The notes beneath the pieces are model-generated. The model ran no database searches and was not told the DNA's origin. It was given only the letters and a program-made list of their open reading frames with translations. A DNA stretch of 64,000 nucleotides, taken from contig NZ_UXAU01000009.1 in assembly GCF_900609065.1 (NCBI RefSeq), positions 248,001 through 312,000 on the forward strand. The letters are read 5' to 3'. This document shows positions 8,429 through 17,161 of this stretch, piece by piece. The position numbers and the translations under genes are program-made. How positions within the stretch are numbered: position 1 is the stretch's first letter; each line of letters begins with the position of its first letter. The DNA comes from Arthrobacter ulcerisalmonis (GTDB taxonomy: Bacteria > Actinomycetota > Actinomycetes > Actinomycetales > Micrococcaceae).

Positions 8429-8770
8429 GTTCGGATCGTAGTCAGGCGCACACCGCTTCCGCTGTCCCGATAGCCGGTCCCCTACTGCGATAACCCGGCT
8501 CTGACGTGCGGCGTTGGGGGTCCCGGTTCAGGGTGTCCCGTACACCCTGCCCGCAAAATTGCCCGGTGAGGATGCCCTAAACGCTACACACTCAACAGTC
8601 TCGAAACCCTCGGGATACGAGACGTCTCACTGGCCCTGTCCCGTAAGACGCTGATTCCCTTGAAATCTCACGACTTTCTCTGCGCCCGGCGATTCTCATA
8701 ACTATGCCTCAAAACCCTCTGCTTAAATTGGTGTACTAATCATTAGTTATGAGACACATTGGAGGCAGGC
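8429..8770. other. intergenic region holding the resolvase control/res region
   Basis: No coding frame is supported. It holds a short hairpin (GGGTGT at 8531-8536 with ACACCC at 8542-8547) and, close to the resolvase start, the inverted repeats described separately as a res-like site. Confidence 0.4.
8694..8754. promoter_or_regulatory. res-like recombination site of the resolvase
   Basis: TCTCATAACT (8694-8703) and AGTTATGAGA (8745-8754) are perfect 10-bp inverted copies. Between them is a 13-bp palindrome ACTAATCATTAGT (8735-8747). On the minus strand the right arm reads TGTCTCATAACTAATGATTAG, in the style of resolvase subsites that begin TGTC. Position directly upstream of a resolvase start fits a res/promoter region. 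Resolvase binding has to be shown experimentally. Confidence 0.5.
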
Positions 8771-8866
8771 GTGTCGAAACTCATTGGCTATGCACGGGTG
8801 TTAACGCCAGCCGAAAATAGGGCCAGGAACGCCAACTGAAAATAGGGCCACCGACCATTATGGAAG

Positions 8867-10108
8867 GTGATCAATTTGGATGATTGGGCGGAGATACGCC
8901 ACCTGTTTTCGACGGGCAAGCACTCGAAGCGTGAGATCGGCAGGATCGTGGGGGTTTCCCGCGGAACGGTGGACCGGGCGCTGGAGTCGGACCGGGCGCC
9001 GAAGTATCAGGGGGCGGCCGGAGGGTCGAGTTTTGATGCGTTTGCTCCCAGGGTGCGGGAGCTGTTGGTGAAGACGCCGACGATGCCTGCCGCGACGCTC
9101 GCGGAGCGGGTGGGCTGGTCCGGTTCCGCGTCGTTGTTCCGGGCGAAGGTCGCCGTTATCCGGCCTGAATACGCGCCGCCTGACCCGGCTGACCGTTTGG
9201 TTCATGAGCCGGGGTTCCAGGTCCAGTGCGATCTCTGGTTCCCGCACGCGCCGCTGCCCGTGGGTGAGGGCCAGTCCGATACGCCGCCGGTGCAGGGGAA
9301 TCCCTCGGCGTTCTCGGGTTTCATCCAGGCACGGATGCTGCCGTCGCGGACGACGCCGGACCTTCTGGGCGGAATGTGGACGCTGCTGCAGGATGCGCAG
9401 GCGGTTCCATCCAGGCTGTTGTGGGATAACGAGTCCGGCATCGGCCGGCGCCGGCCCACCGAGCCGGTGGCCGCGTTCGCCGGCTCCCTGGGACTGGAAA
9501 TCAAGCTGCTTCCGGCGCGGGATCCGGAGTCCAAGGGCATGGTCGAACGGATGAACAGGTTCTTCCGCCAACGCTTCATGCCGGGCCGGGACTTCCGCTC
9601 ACCAGCGGACGTCAACGGCCAGCTGGAGGACTGGCTGCCCAAAGCGAATCACCGGTATTCGAGGTCCCGCCACGGCCGCCCGGACGAGCTGATCGTCCTG
9701 GACCGGGAGAGGATGCGGGAGCTGCCGCCGGTGAGCCCGGAGGCGGTGTTCCGCAACGCGGTGCGGCTCCCGCGGGATTACTACGTGCGGGTGTTCTCCA
9801 ACGACTATTCCGTGGACCCGTCGTTCATCGGGCGGATCGTGGATGTCGTCGCTGATCTGGACACCGTCTGGGTCACCCATGACGGTGTCATCATCGCCAC
9901 CCATGTCCGGGCGTGGGCCCGGCATCTCGTGGTGACTGATCCGGCCCATGTGGCCCGGGCGGCGGTGATGCGCCGGGACTTCCGGACCCAAAGGGTGCAC
10001 CGCCCTGAACCAGTGGAGTCCGTGGAGGTGCGGGATCTGGCCGCCTACGACGAGATCTTCGGCATCGACCTCGGCCAGCGGCCTGCGCTTCTGGAGGTGG
10101 CCTCATGA
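8867..10108 (+). CDS. istA: IS21-family transposase IstA
   Basis: A 413-residue transposase starting at GTG 8867. An N-terminal HTH (residues about 17-45, SKREIGRIVGVSRGTVDRAL) binds the terminal repeats. The rve/DDE catalytic domain shows Asp122 (VQCDLWF), Asp187 (LLWDNES) and Glu227 (SKGMVERMN). A C-terminal beta-barrel region follows (VRLPRDYYVRVFSNDYSVDP). It acts with the IstB ATPase to insert the element. The ATG of istB lies inside its last codons, so translation is coupled. No internal stop or frameshift is seen. Confidence 0.95.
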   Translation: MINLDDWAEIRHLFSTGKHSKREIGRIVGVSRGTVDRALESDRAPKYQGAAGGSSFDAFAPRVRELLVKTPTMPAATLAERVGWSGSASLFRAKVAVIRPEYAPPDPADRLVHEPGFQVQCDLWFPHAPLPVGEGQSDTPPVQGNPSAFSGFIQARMLPSRTTPDLLGGMWTLLQDAQAVPSRLLWDNESGIGRRRPTEPVAAFAGSLGLEIKLLPARDPESKGMVERMNRFFRQRFMPGRDFRSPADVNGQLEDWLPKANHRYSRSRHGRPDELIVLDRERMRELPPVSPEAVFRNAVRLPRDYYVRVFSNDYSVDPSFIGRIVDVVADLDTVWVTHDGVIIATHVRAWARHLVVTDPAHVARAAVMRRDFRTQRVHRPEPVESVEVRDLAAYDEIFGIDLGQRPALLEVAS

Positions 10109-10863
10109 GCGGGACACCGTCGCAGATCGAGTACTACGCCCGGGCCCTGCGAGCACCGCGGATAAGCGATGGGTTCCGCCGGCTCGGGGACCAGGCCCGG
10201 GATGCCGGCTGGTCCCATGAGGAGTACCTGGCCGCTGTCCTCTCCCGTGAAGTCTCCGAACGCGAAGCCTCGGGAGCTGCGACACGGATCAAGGCCGCAC
10301 GGTTCCCGGCCCATAAGGACCTGGAAGAGTTCAACTTCGACCACCAGCCCTCCGCGGACCGGAACCTCATCGCGCACCTGGGCACCGGGGTGTTCCTCTC
10401 CGAAGCCAAAAACGTGGTCCTCCTCGGGCCACCCGGCACCGGCAAAACCCATCTCGCGGTCGGCATCGGCATCAAAGCAGCCAAGGCCGGGCACCGGGTC
10501 CTCTTCGACTCCGCCACCGGCTGGGTCGCCCGCCTCCAGGAAGCCCACTCACGCGGGAAACTCGCCCAGGAACTGGTCAAGCTCCGCCGCTACAGCCTCC
10601 TGGTGGTCGACGAAGTAGGCTATATCCCGTTCGATCAGGACGCCGCGAACCTGTTCTTCCAGCTCGTCTCCAGCCGCTACGAACACGCGTCCATGATCCT
10701 GACGTCGAACCTCCCGTTCGCCCGCTGGGGCGACGTCTTTGGAGACCTGACCATCGCCTCAGCCATGATCGACCGGATCGTCCACCACGCCGAGGTCATC
10801 AGCCTCAAAGGCAACAGCTACCGGCTCAAGAAACACCAGCCCGCCGCCAGTACGGCACAATAG
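10105..10863 (+). CDS. istB: IS21-family helper ATPase IstB
   Basis: A 252-residue AAA+ ATPase related to DnaC. Walker A is GPPGTGKTHLA at 108-118 and Walker B is SLLVVDEVGYIP. The C-terminal segment has TSNLPFARWGDVF and the family signature SAMIDRIVHHAEVISLKGNSYR. It assembles on DNA and licenses IstA at the target. It overlaps istA by ATGA and ends just before the right terminal repeats. Confidence 0.95.
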   Translation: MSGTPSQIEYYARALRAPRISDGFRRLGDQARDAGWSHEEYLAAVLSREVSEREASGAATRIKAARFPAHKDLEEFNFDHQPSADRNLIAHLGTGVFLSEAKNVVLLGPPGTGKTHLAVGIGIKAAKAGHRVLFDSATGWVARLQEAHSRGKLAQELVKLRRYSLLVVDEVGYIPFDQDAANLFFQLVSSRYEHASMILTSNLPFARWGDVFGDLTIASAMIDRIVHHAEVISLKGNSYRLKKHQPAASTAQ

Positions 10864-11502
10864 AACCACAACCCCGTGGCCCCGTTTTCAATTGGCACTA
10901 ATGGCCCTATTTTCGGTTGGCGTTAACAACGGGTTTCAACTCGGCAGCAGTCCACGGACCGGCAGCAGACGGATCTACTGGACGCCGGTGTTCGACGTGA
11001 TGACCTCTACGTCGACCAGGGTGTCTCCGGAGCGCGCGCGTCGCGACCCCAGTTCGATCGAGCACTCGGCGCGCTCATGGAGGGTGACACCCTCGTCATC
11101 ACGACTTTGGATCGGCTCGGGCGATCCACTCAGAACATGCTTGCCTTCGCCGACGAACTCCGCGGCAGGGGCGCCGGCCTGCGCGTCCTGAACTTGGGCG
11201 GAGGCGACGTCGACACAGCAACACCGATGGGCTCTATGTTGTTCACGATCATGGCCGCCCTCGCGCAGATGGAACACGAGATCAAGCGCGAACGCGTCAC
11301 TGATTCCATTACTAAGCGAAGAGGAGCTGGCAAGGACCTTGGCGGCCGACCCCGCAGGGTCACTGATAGTCAGATCAGAAGTGCTGTTCGCCTGGTCACA
11401 GGTGGCGAGCCCGCCGCGCAGGTTGCCCGGGATCTCGGAATGTCCCGAGCGACGTTCTACAGGCGGTCACGAGCGCTAGCCGACTTGCAGGGCGACATTT
11501 AG

Positions 11503-11857
11503 ATCCGCAAAAAGACCGCCATTTATCGCCAACATTCACAGCTTTCCAGACCCTATTCTGACGGTCTTTTGATTGCCGCCTGACGTCAGGCTTGGGTGTA
11601 GTCCAATCTGACTGCGCGTCTAAAAAACCTCCCGCCCGCGACGAGCACTGTCCGCGCCCCCGCGGCAGAATCCTCCGTGCCAGCGGTTTGAATCTTGCGT
11701 TACGGGGTCTGCGATTTGGTGGGAGCACCACCCTCTGGCTGGGGGAGCGCCATGTCCGGATTCAGTACAGTTCATTACCGTCCTCGGAACGGGTGTATGG
11801 GCCCGTCGACCTACTTCAAGAGAACACTTCGGCGATCTCATGGGAGGGGACGCCGGT
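11503..11857. other. intergenic region, no gene seen
   Basis: No frame with convincing protein content on either strand. A 12-bp perfect palindrome CCTGACGTCAGG lies at 11579-11590, and AAAAGACCG near 11510 is matched by CGGTCTTTT near 11562, too far apart for a confident terminator. This is the left boundary zone of the catabolic island. Confidence 0.4.
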
Positions 11858-12160
11858 TCAGATTGGCCGAAGGCTCCAAATACGGTCGCCGTCGGAACGG
11901 TGGACCATTCGGCGAGTTGAAGCGCCGCCGGGACATACCCAGACGATGGAGCCGTCTTCCATTAGACCATCCACGCTGCCTTCGTCGGCTGGGACATTCC
12001 CGCGGCCGATCCACACGATCTCGCCGGGTTCGAGTAGTGTCCAGTCTGCTACTGGATAGACGGGCATGGTCGGGGTTGCAGCCGTCCCGTTCGAGGTTGC
12101 CGAGGAAAGGCCAGCGGAGTTGATCCTTCTCGCGGTGAGGTTCATATCAGTTGCCTTCAT
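11858..12160 (-). CDS. small hypothetical protein
   Basis: A 100-residue product without signal peptide or membrane segment. The segment VDGLMEDGSIVWVCPGGAST with the preceding WTLLEPGEIVWIGR resembles small beta-rich Arthrobacter proteins that alternate short strands and G-x-V-D turns; that resemblance is from memory. Start is ATG 12160 or, with a better-spaced AAGG, ATG 12145. Ten bases separate it from the upstream gene's stop, so the two are likely co-transcribed. Confidence 0.5.
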   Translation of the reverse strand: MKATDMNLTARRINSAGLSSATSNGTAATPTMPVYPVADWTLLEPGEIVWIGRGNVPADEGSVDGLMEDGSIVWVCPGGASTRRMVHRSDGDRIWSLRPI

Positions 12161-12170
12161 ATCCTGTCGG

Positions 12171-12497
12171 TTAAGGGTTCCGGCGCGGCCCTCGGGTGTG
12201 TCCTATGCCCGCGGGCTGACCCGCCACCGTCTCTTCCAGGGCATGCTTACGTGGGGATGTCCTAGTATCAACCCGCCCGGCCCAGTCGTCCGCCTCGTAT
12301 GTTCGGCCGCGGGGTACTAGTGAAGAGACCGAAACCCGGAATAGCCCCCACTCGAGTCGGCGTACCAGGACGCCTGTGGAGGCTACTGCCCCATGGCCCT
12401 GAGCCTGTGTGATGGCGGCATCGAGTCGCTGCCATAAAGTTTCGGGCGGTTGCGGGAGTACTTCAATGGTATGCAGTTCGTCGGGAGTCAAAATCAT
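12171..12497 (-). CDS. small hypothetical protein
   Basis: About 108 residues from ATG 12497, which has AAGGG six bases ahead; an earlier ATG at 12518 has no ribosome site. The centre (GVLVRRLEWGLFRVSVSSLVPRGRTYE) looks like small Arthrobacter proteins with a G-I-L-V-T-R...F-x-V-x-L-S...V-P-x-G-x-T pattern. The last 30 residues are rich in Arg, Gly and Thr and look less protein-like, so the true C-terminus may be damaged. No function is assignable. Confidence 0.45.
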   Translation of the reverse strand: MILTPDELHTIEVLPQPPETLWQRLDAAITQAQGHGAVASTGVLVRRLEWGLFRVSVSSLVPRGRTYEADDWAGRVDTRTSPRKHALEETVAGQPAGIGHTRGPRRNP

Positions 12498-12630
12498 GAT
12501 CTCAGGACCCTTTCTCACGGAACGTTGAGACGAAGATGATCTCGGTCGCGCGTATTCTCCGACCTAGCCCGAGAAATACGGAAGCGGCTATGCGGCTGCA
12601 CCTCGACTTTGATGAGACCGCACTCTGGAG

Positions 12631-13638
12631 TCAGGAAATATCGATTGTGACGACAGCAGGAAGTCTGGTGCCTGAGTCCCCGGAATCGGCTTTTGAAGTT
12701 ACAAGGCGTGAGACGCAGCAGCACATTTTTTCTGCAGCATGTTGTTGGCGCTTGCTGTAGAAAACATCCCGGTGGTCGACGGTTCCTTCAATGCCTAGGA
12801 TCCTTACCTCACAGAGCCCGCATTCACCTTTGCGGCAATCGAACATCATGTCCACTCCGGCGTTTTCGAGGGCCTCCAGCATGGTCCGGTCAGGGCTCAC
12901 GCTTGTTTCGATGCCAAGCCTGGGTATTCGGACAATGAAGTCTTCCGGGTCGTGCCAGCCACTGTTTCCGAACGTCTCATACCGCAGATTCGGGGCCTTC
13001 AGACCTCGGTCCACCCATCCTCGCCTCACGGCATCCATCAGGCGGATGGGGCCGCACATGTACAACTCGGTGTCGGTGTCGATGCCGGCAAGCAATTGCT
13101 CGATGCTGAGGGACGTTCCTTCGTCGTCGACGTGGACGACAAGGTTTTCCCCATGCCGGGCCATCAGGTCGGGCAGGTAAGCCATTGCTTCCCGGTTTCG
13201 TCCGGCGTAAACCAGCGTGTAGTCGTAGTTCAGGCGTTTGAGGACTCTTGCCATATTGATGACCGCTGTGATGCCGATGCCGCCTGCCAGCAGGACGTAT
13301 CGGCGGGCGCCGATTCTGAGCGGAAAGTTTTGGAGCGGCTGGGTGATTTCCAGCTGTTCACCCTCTCGAAGCCCGTGCATAAAGATGGATCCTCCACGAG
13401 ACTGGGGCGCTCTGAAAACACTGATTGTCAGGAGTCGTCCGTCATCGCTGGACTCGACGACGGAGTATGAACGTTTTTGATGTTCGCCGTCGATTGTGAG
13501 GATGAGGTCGATGTGGGAGCCTGGTTCAGCCTTCTTCGGTGCCGAGGGCGCGAGAACGATTCGCCGAATATCTGGGGTTACGTTTTCGGCGTCGACTACA
13601 GTGGCTGATTGCCATACCTCGATGTTTGTTGCTGCCAT
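12631..13638 (-). CDS. PDR/VanB-type oxidoreductase (reductase of the Rieske oxygenase)
   Basis: A 335-residue electron-transfer protein from ATG 13638 behind GGAAGAAGAAA. Order of domains: FMN/flavin-binding barrel with RSYSV (56-60), NAD-binding domain with AGGIGIT (118-124) and MCGP (194-197), then a plant-type [2Fe-2S] domain with C268, C273 and C276 plus a CCC run at 306-308 supplying the fourth ligand. This is the VanB/phthalate dioxygenase reductase layout. It lies 49 bases downstream of the Rieske oxygenase gene in the same direction and should pass electrons from NADH to it. Confidence 0.9.
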   Translation of the reverse strand: MAATNIEVWQSATVVDAENVTPDIRRIVLAPSAPKKAEPGSHIDLILTIDGEHQKRSYSVVESSDDGRLLTISVFRAPQSRGGSIFMHGLREGEQLEITQPLQNFPLRIGARRYVLLAGGIGITAVINMARVLKRLNYDYTLVYAGRNREAMAYLPDLMARHGENLVVHVDDEGTSLSIEQLLAGIDTDTELYMCGPIRLMDAVRRGWVDRGLKAPNLRYETFGNSGWHDPEDFIVRIPRLGIETSVSPDRTMLEALENAGVDMMFDCRKGECGLCEVRILGIEGTVDHRDVFYSKRQQHAAEKMCCCVSRLVTSKADSGDSGTRLPAVVTIDIS

Positions 13639-13687
13639 TTTCTTCTTCCAGAATCTCTTTGGAGGCCGTGATGTGAGTGCGGCTTGC

Positions 13688-14785
13688 CTAGACGGTGGGT
13701 ACCAGGCGGCCTTCAGCGGCGAGTTGGCGTTCGATGAGGCGCCGCACCCACATGCCACCGGCGTCGATGTTGAGGTTGTAGAACTCGTAGTCAGGGTTTG
13801 CATCGATTGCTGCCTGCTGCGCCTCCAACATGTCTTCGTCTTCCTTGAAGACTCCGGAGACCCCGTCCCGCAGTTGCGTGGTGATCAGCTGGCTGTCCAG
13901 CCGGTAGTTCCGCATGAAGGCCCAAAAGTAATGGCAGGTCTTGTCGGTCTCAGGTGAAATGGTGTTCATGACGTATCCGTTGACACCCTGGCTGCGGTCG
14001 CCCTCCGGCGCTCCGGTGCCTGCTTTGGCGACGCCGACATCGATGCGGATGGTCGAGGGGGATTCGAAGCGGATGATCTGCCAACGGTCGACTTTTCCTT
14101 CAAAGTCGGGAAACTTGTCGCGCATGTTCTTTAGCCAGAATGGGGGCGCGTCGATGTTAAGCATCCACCGAGCAACAGTAACCGTGTTCCCCTCGTGGCT
14201 CACCTCAAAGTCTGATTCGCTGAGCTCTTCCTGGCCGATGGTTGAGCTGTGCACGAATTCCTCGTGGGTGAGGTCCATCAGGTTGTCGACGACCAGCTGG
14301 TAGTTGCAGTTCACGGGGATGGTAAGCCCATCCCCTGCCCACGAGGGGTCATCCATTTGGAACATATCGGGGACCAATTGGGGGTCGGCCAGAGTCGGAT
14401 CCCCGAGCCATACCCAGATGTAACGGTAGCGCTCCACCACGGGATAGGAGGGGACGGTAGCACTGGGATTGATGGTTTCCTGTGCTGGCATGGATACGCA
14501 GCGCCCGGCTGAGTTGTAGACGATCCCGTGATACGGGCACTGGATTTCGTCCCCAGCCATGACCTTGCCCATCGAGAGGGGAGCAAGCCGGTGCCAGCAG
14601 GCATCTGCAAGGGCGACGGCGCGGCCGTCTTCCGTGCGGTAAAGCGCCAGGGGCCGGTTCGCGATTCTCCGGGCCATGGGCTTGCGGGTCACCTCGTGGT
14701 CCCACGCTGCCACGTACCAAGCGTTCAGAGGGTAGCCCAGCACCTTATTCGTCGTCGAGGTCATCGACTGGGTATCCATAGTCAT
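13688..14785 (-). CDS. Rieske non-heme iron oxygenase, VanA/dicamba-demethylase-like
   Basis: A 365-residue oxygenase from ATG 14785 with GGAAGGAA ahead. The Rieske cluster is C63-x-H65 (CWHRLAP) and C83-x2-H86 (CPYHG). The mononuclear iron site follows as DNLMDLTHEEFVH, with H174 and H179 as ligands and D171 bridging to the cluster. There is no separate beta subunit, which fits the single-component O-demethylase group (vanillate, dicamba or similar). An O-demethylation or ring-hydroxylation step in the island is therefore expected. It is paired with the reductase downstream. A 16-bp palindrome-like site lies in its promoter region. Confidence 0.9.
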   Translation of the reverse strand: MTMDTQSMTSTTNKVLGYPLNAWYVAAWDHEVTRKPMARRIANRPLALYRTEDGRAVALADACWHRLAPLSMGKVMAGDEIQCPYHGIVYNSAGRCVSMPAQETINPSATVPSYPVVERYRYIWVWLGDPTLADPQLVPDMFQMDDPSWAGDGLTIPVNCNYQLVVDNLMDLTHEEFVHSSTIGQEELSESDFEVSHEGNTVTVARWMLNIDAPPFWLKNMRDKFPDFEGKVDRWQIIRFESPSTIRIDVGVAKAGTGAPEGDRSQGVNGYVMNTISPETDKTCHYFWAFMRNYRLDSQLITTQLRDGVSGVFKEDEDMLEAQQAAIDANPDYEFYNLNIDAGGMWVRRLIERQLAAEGRLVPTV

Positions 14786-14913
14786 AGCAGTTCCTTCCGT
14801 GCCCGCCACCCCGCAGGACGTCAACGTCGAGGGATGCATGCGTGTGGAGAATCGTGTGGTGAGGCTCAGACGCCAGTCACGATTGCTCTAAAGAGTGGGT
14901 CCAATCACAGTTT

Positions 14914-14929
14914 ACCTATATACATAGGT
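14914..14929. promoter_or_regulatory. operator-like palindrome upstream of the Rieske operon
   Basis: ACCTATATACATAGGT has perfect 6-bp arms (ACCTAT / ATAGGT) around a 4-base centre. It lies about 130 bases upstream of the Rieske oxygenase start. It does not match the TGTCRGAYA-type site found at other promoters here. No MarR or TetR gene is adjacent. Confidence 0.4.
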
Positions 14930-15418
14930 GTTCGCAACATAGCAGCTAATCACCGTCGCACCACCCTAAACCTGCAAGGCACCCAACTGAAAATTTCTAA
15001 TCCCGGCCGTGCGGATTCACTGTGGAATGCGGACTTCCAGCCCCTGGTGTGACGTGGACATGTAGGCGGGAACGTTTCGGCCACCGGGGTGCCGCGAATC
15101 CGGCCGATGGAGCCCTGAAGACCTACAGTGCCCGGTATGCCGGGCACTGTAGGCCGTCTAACCGCCAACCCAGGGCCCAGAGAGGCACCCAGGGCGCCTG
15201 AAATCTCCCTTTCTCTTGCTGAGCCTTTTAGCTTAAGCGCTGACAGCATCTTCGCGGGTTGGTGATGGGGTCTATCCGCCCCAATGCCGCCCGGGAACAT
15301 GCGCTAATGGAATTTTGTCGGCGATATCGGGCAAGGGGTGCTGATCCGGAGGCAAAGATCACGACCGTGGGGTTCAGTTGGCACCTCACGGGCGCGCCCC
15401 GACCCTGCTCTGTCTGAA
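14930..15418. other. intergenic region with strong hairpin
   Basis: No gene is supported here. It contains the 14-bp perfect hairpin at 15122-15153 and otherwise no repeat that I can see. Confidence 0.4.
15122..15153 (-). terminator. strong hairpin downstream of the aldehyde dehydrogenase gene
   Basis: CCTACAGTGCCCGG and its exact complement flank a TATG loop, a 14-bp stem. It lies 265 bases past the stop of the minus-strand aldehyde dehydrogenase gene and upstream of the Rieske operon. It would insulate the two transcripts. There is no T run, so termination efficiency is uncertain. Confidence 0.5.
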
Positions 15419-16894
15419 TCAGTCTGAGTAGGGGTCGGGGAGGGCCATGTATTGGGTAGTGGTGTACTCCGAGATACCTTCGGCTCCGCCCTCACGGCCC
15501 AGCCCGGACTGCTTGACCCCTCCGAACGGCGCAGCAGCATTGGAAAGGGCGCCGGTGTTGTATCCGATCATCCCGAACTCGAGCTTGTCGCTTAGCCTTT
15601 GGCCGCGGTTGAAGTCGGCCGTGTAGACGTACGCCGCCAATCCATATTGGGTTGAATTCGCCAGGACAACGGCCTCATCTTCGTTGTGGAATCGTGTCAC
15701 CGGTGCGATGGGGCCAAATATTTCGGTCTGGAGGATCTGCGATTTCGGTGGGACGTTGGACAGGACGGTGGGTGCGTAGAAGTAGCCTTCGCCCGCGCCG
15801 ACAGATCCGCCCGTAAGGATTTCCGCTCCATCCCATACAGCCCCTTCGACCAAAGCGTGGACGTCCCTGCGGGCATCTTCGCTAATGAGCGGCCCGACCT
15901 TGTTTTCGGGATCGGTACCGCGCCCCGTTTTGAGACCCTGCACCGCGAGGGAAAGCTTCTGGGAGAATTCGCGTTCGACGGATTCGTGGACGAGGAAGCG
16001 GTTGGCTGCGGTGCATGCCTGGCCCATGTTGCGCATTTTGGCGATGAGGGCACCCTCCACAGCCTTATCCAGATCTGCATCCTCGAAGACAATGAAGGGG
16101 GCGTTGCCGCCAAGTTCCATCGAGGTCCGAAGTACGTTTCCAGAGGCATCTGAGAGCAGTCGCTTCCCGACTTCGGTTGATCCGGTGAAGGATACCTTGC
16201 GCAGACGGGGGTCCTTCATGACCGCCCCCGAGATGGAGGCTGCGCTCGTCCCGGCAACGAGATTCAGGACCCCGGCCGGGAGTCCCGCTTCGATCATGAC
16301 TTCCGTGAACAGTTGGGCGGTCAGTGGTGTCAGCTTTGCCGGCTTGAGGATCATGGTGCAGCCGGCCGCGATGGCTGGAGCAACCTTACGGGTGACCATC
16401 GCGAGGGGGAAATTCCAAGGCGTGATCAAAAGGCAGGGGCCAACGGGTTTGCGCTGAACAAGGATTCTGTTCTTGCCCTCCGGGCTGTTGGTAAACCGTC
16501 CGTAGTCCCGCACTGCTTCTTCCGAGAACCAGCGCAGGAACTCCGCCCCATAGGCGACCTCTCCTCGGGCTTCCGCAAGGGGCTTCCCCATCTCGAGGGT
16601 CATGAGCAGGGCGAAGTCTTCGGTTCGCCGCGTCAGGATTTCGAAGGCCGATCGTAGTATCTCGGCACGAGTCCGCGGAGCCGTCAGCGCCCAGGACGAC
16701 TGAGCCGCGGCGGCGGCATCCATTGCGGCCATGGCGTCTTCGCTAGTGCCGTCAGCGACGCTGGCAATGGTTTGTCCCGTTGCCGGATCCTGGACGTCGA
16801 ACGTGCGACCGCCGGCAGCGTCCCGCCACCGACCGCCGATGAAAAGCTGTGTGGGGACACTGGCGAGAAGTTCTCTTTCACGTTCAGGACTCAA
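15419..16894 (-). CDS. NAD(P)-dependent aldehyde dehydrogenase
   Basis: A 491-residue ALDH of the succinate-semialdehyde/hydroxymuconic-semialdehyde type. Cofactor motif FTGSTEVGK at 236-244, general base Glu260 (MELGGN) and nucleophile Cys294 (GQACTAANR) are present; PWNFPL at 159-164 is intact. The start is TTG 16894 with AGAGG upstream. Gene context matters: the PcpA/LinE-type dioxygenase in this island would produce 4-hydroxymuconic semialdehyde from hydroquinone, and an ALDH is needed to turn that into maleylacetate. That assignment is inference; a general semialdehyde dehydrogenase role is also possible. Confidence 0.85.
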   Translation of the reverse strand: MSPERERELLASVPTQLFIGGRWRDAAGGRTFDVQDPATGQTIASVADGTSEDAMAAMDAAAAAQSSWALTAPRTRAEILRSAFEILTRRTEDFALLMTLEMGKPLAEARGEVAYGAEFLRWFSEEAVRDYGRFTNSPEGKNRILVQRKPVGPCLLITPWNFPLAMVTRKVAPAIAAGCTMILKPAKLTPLTAQLFTEVMIEAGLPAGVLNLVAGTSAASISGAVMKDPRLRKVSFTGSTEVGKRLLSDASGNVLRTSMELGGNAPFIVFEDADLDKAVEGALIAKMRNMGQACTAANRFLVHESVEREFSQKLSLAVQGLKTGRGTDPENKVGPLISEDARRDVHALVEGAVWDGAEILTGGSVGAGEGYFYAPTVLSNVPPKSQILQTEIFGPIAPVTRFHNEDEAVVLANSTQYGLAAYVYTADFNRGQRLSDKLEFGMIGYNTGALSNAAAPFGGVKQSGLGREGGAEGISEYTTTQYMALPDPYSD

Positions 16895-17161
16895 TCGGAG
16901 CCTCTACTTTCTTTCTATTTTTCTTGCGGCAGGAATGCGCCCTGGGCGTTCAGATACTTTTCAATCAAGCCCGGATCAGCACAGACTGATGCTCGCTACC
17001 AGCCTTGGGGTGGGTCTTTCCGGTCCTCGTGCCTGCCGGTGGTAGCCGCCGACTTTGCGTCAGTCATCCCGGAATGTCCCCGTTGAGGAACCCTGGACCG
17101 GTCGGCCAGAACGAGGGCCGCCGCTCCCTCCCGCTAAGTCTGGGAAGAACCGGCAACGGTT

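Larger units (their letters stand above)
8799..10928 (+). mobile_element. complete IS21-family insertion sequence
   Basis: The 2130-bp element starts TGTTAACGCC and ends GGCGTTAACA, the TG...CA ends of IS21 elements. Five-base direct repeats ACGGG flank it (8794-8798 and 10929-10933). Each end carries two 21-bp copies of a repeat with core GAAAATAGGGCCA: 8805-8825 and 8830-8850 on the left, and inverted at 10877-10897 and 10902-10922 on the right. These are the multiple transposase-binding sites typical of the family. istA and istB overlap by four bases. The element looks intact and the flanking duplication is perfect, so the insertion is probably recent. Confidence 0.95.
8771..11502 (+). pseudogene. 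serine resolvase gene split by an IS21-family element
   Basis: GTG 8771 begins MSKLIGYARV behind a GGAGGCAGGC ribosome site. The gene stops at 8798, where the insertion element begins, and resumes after it at 10934. Removing 8799-10933 (the element plus one copy of the duplication) rejoins GGC-TAT-GCA-CGG-GTT-TCA and gives YARVSTRQQSTDRQQTDLLD with catalytic Ser11. This is followed by TTLDRLGRS, the long E helix (GSMLFTIMAALAQMEHEIKR) and a C-terminal HTH. It was a normal-length Tn3/Hin-type serine recombinase before insertion and is different from the frameshifted one at 4220. Confidence 0.85.
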
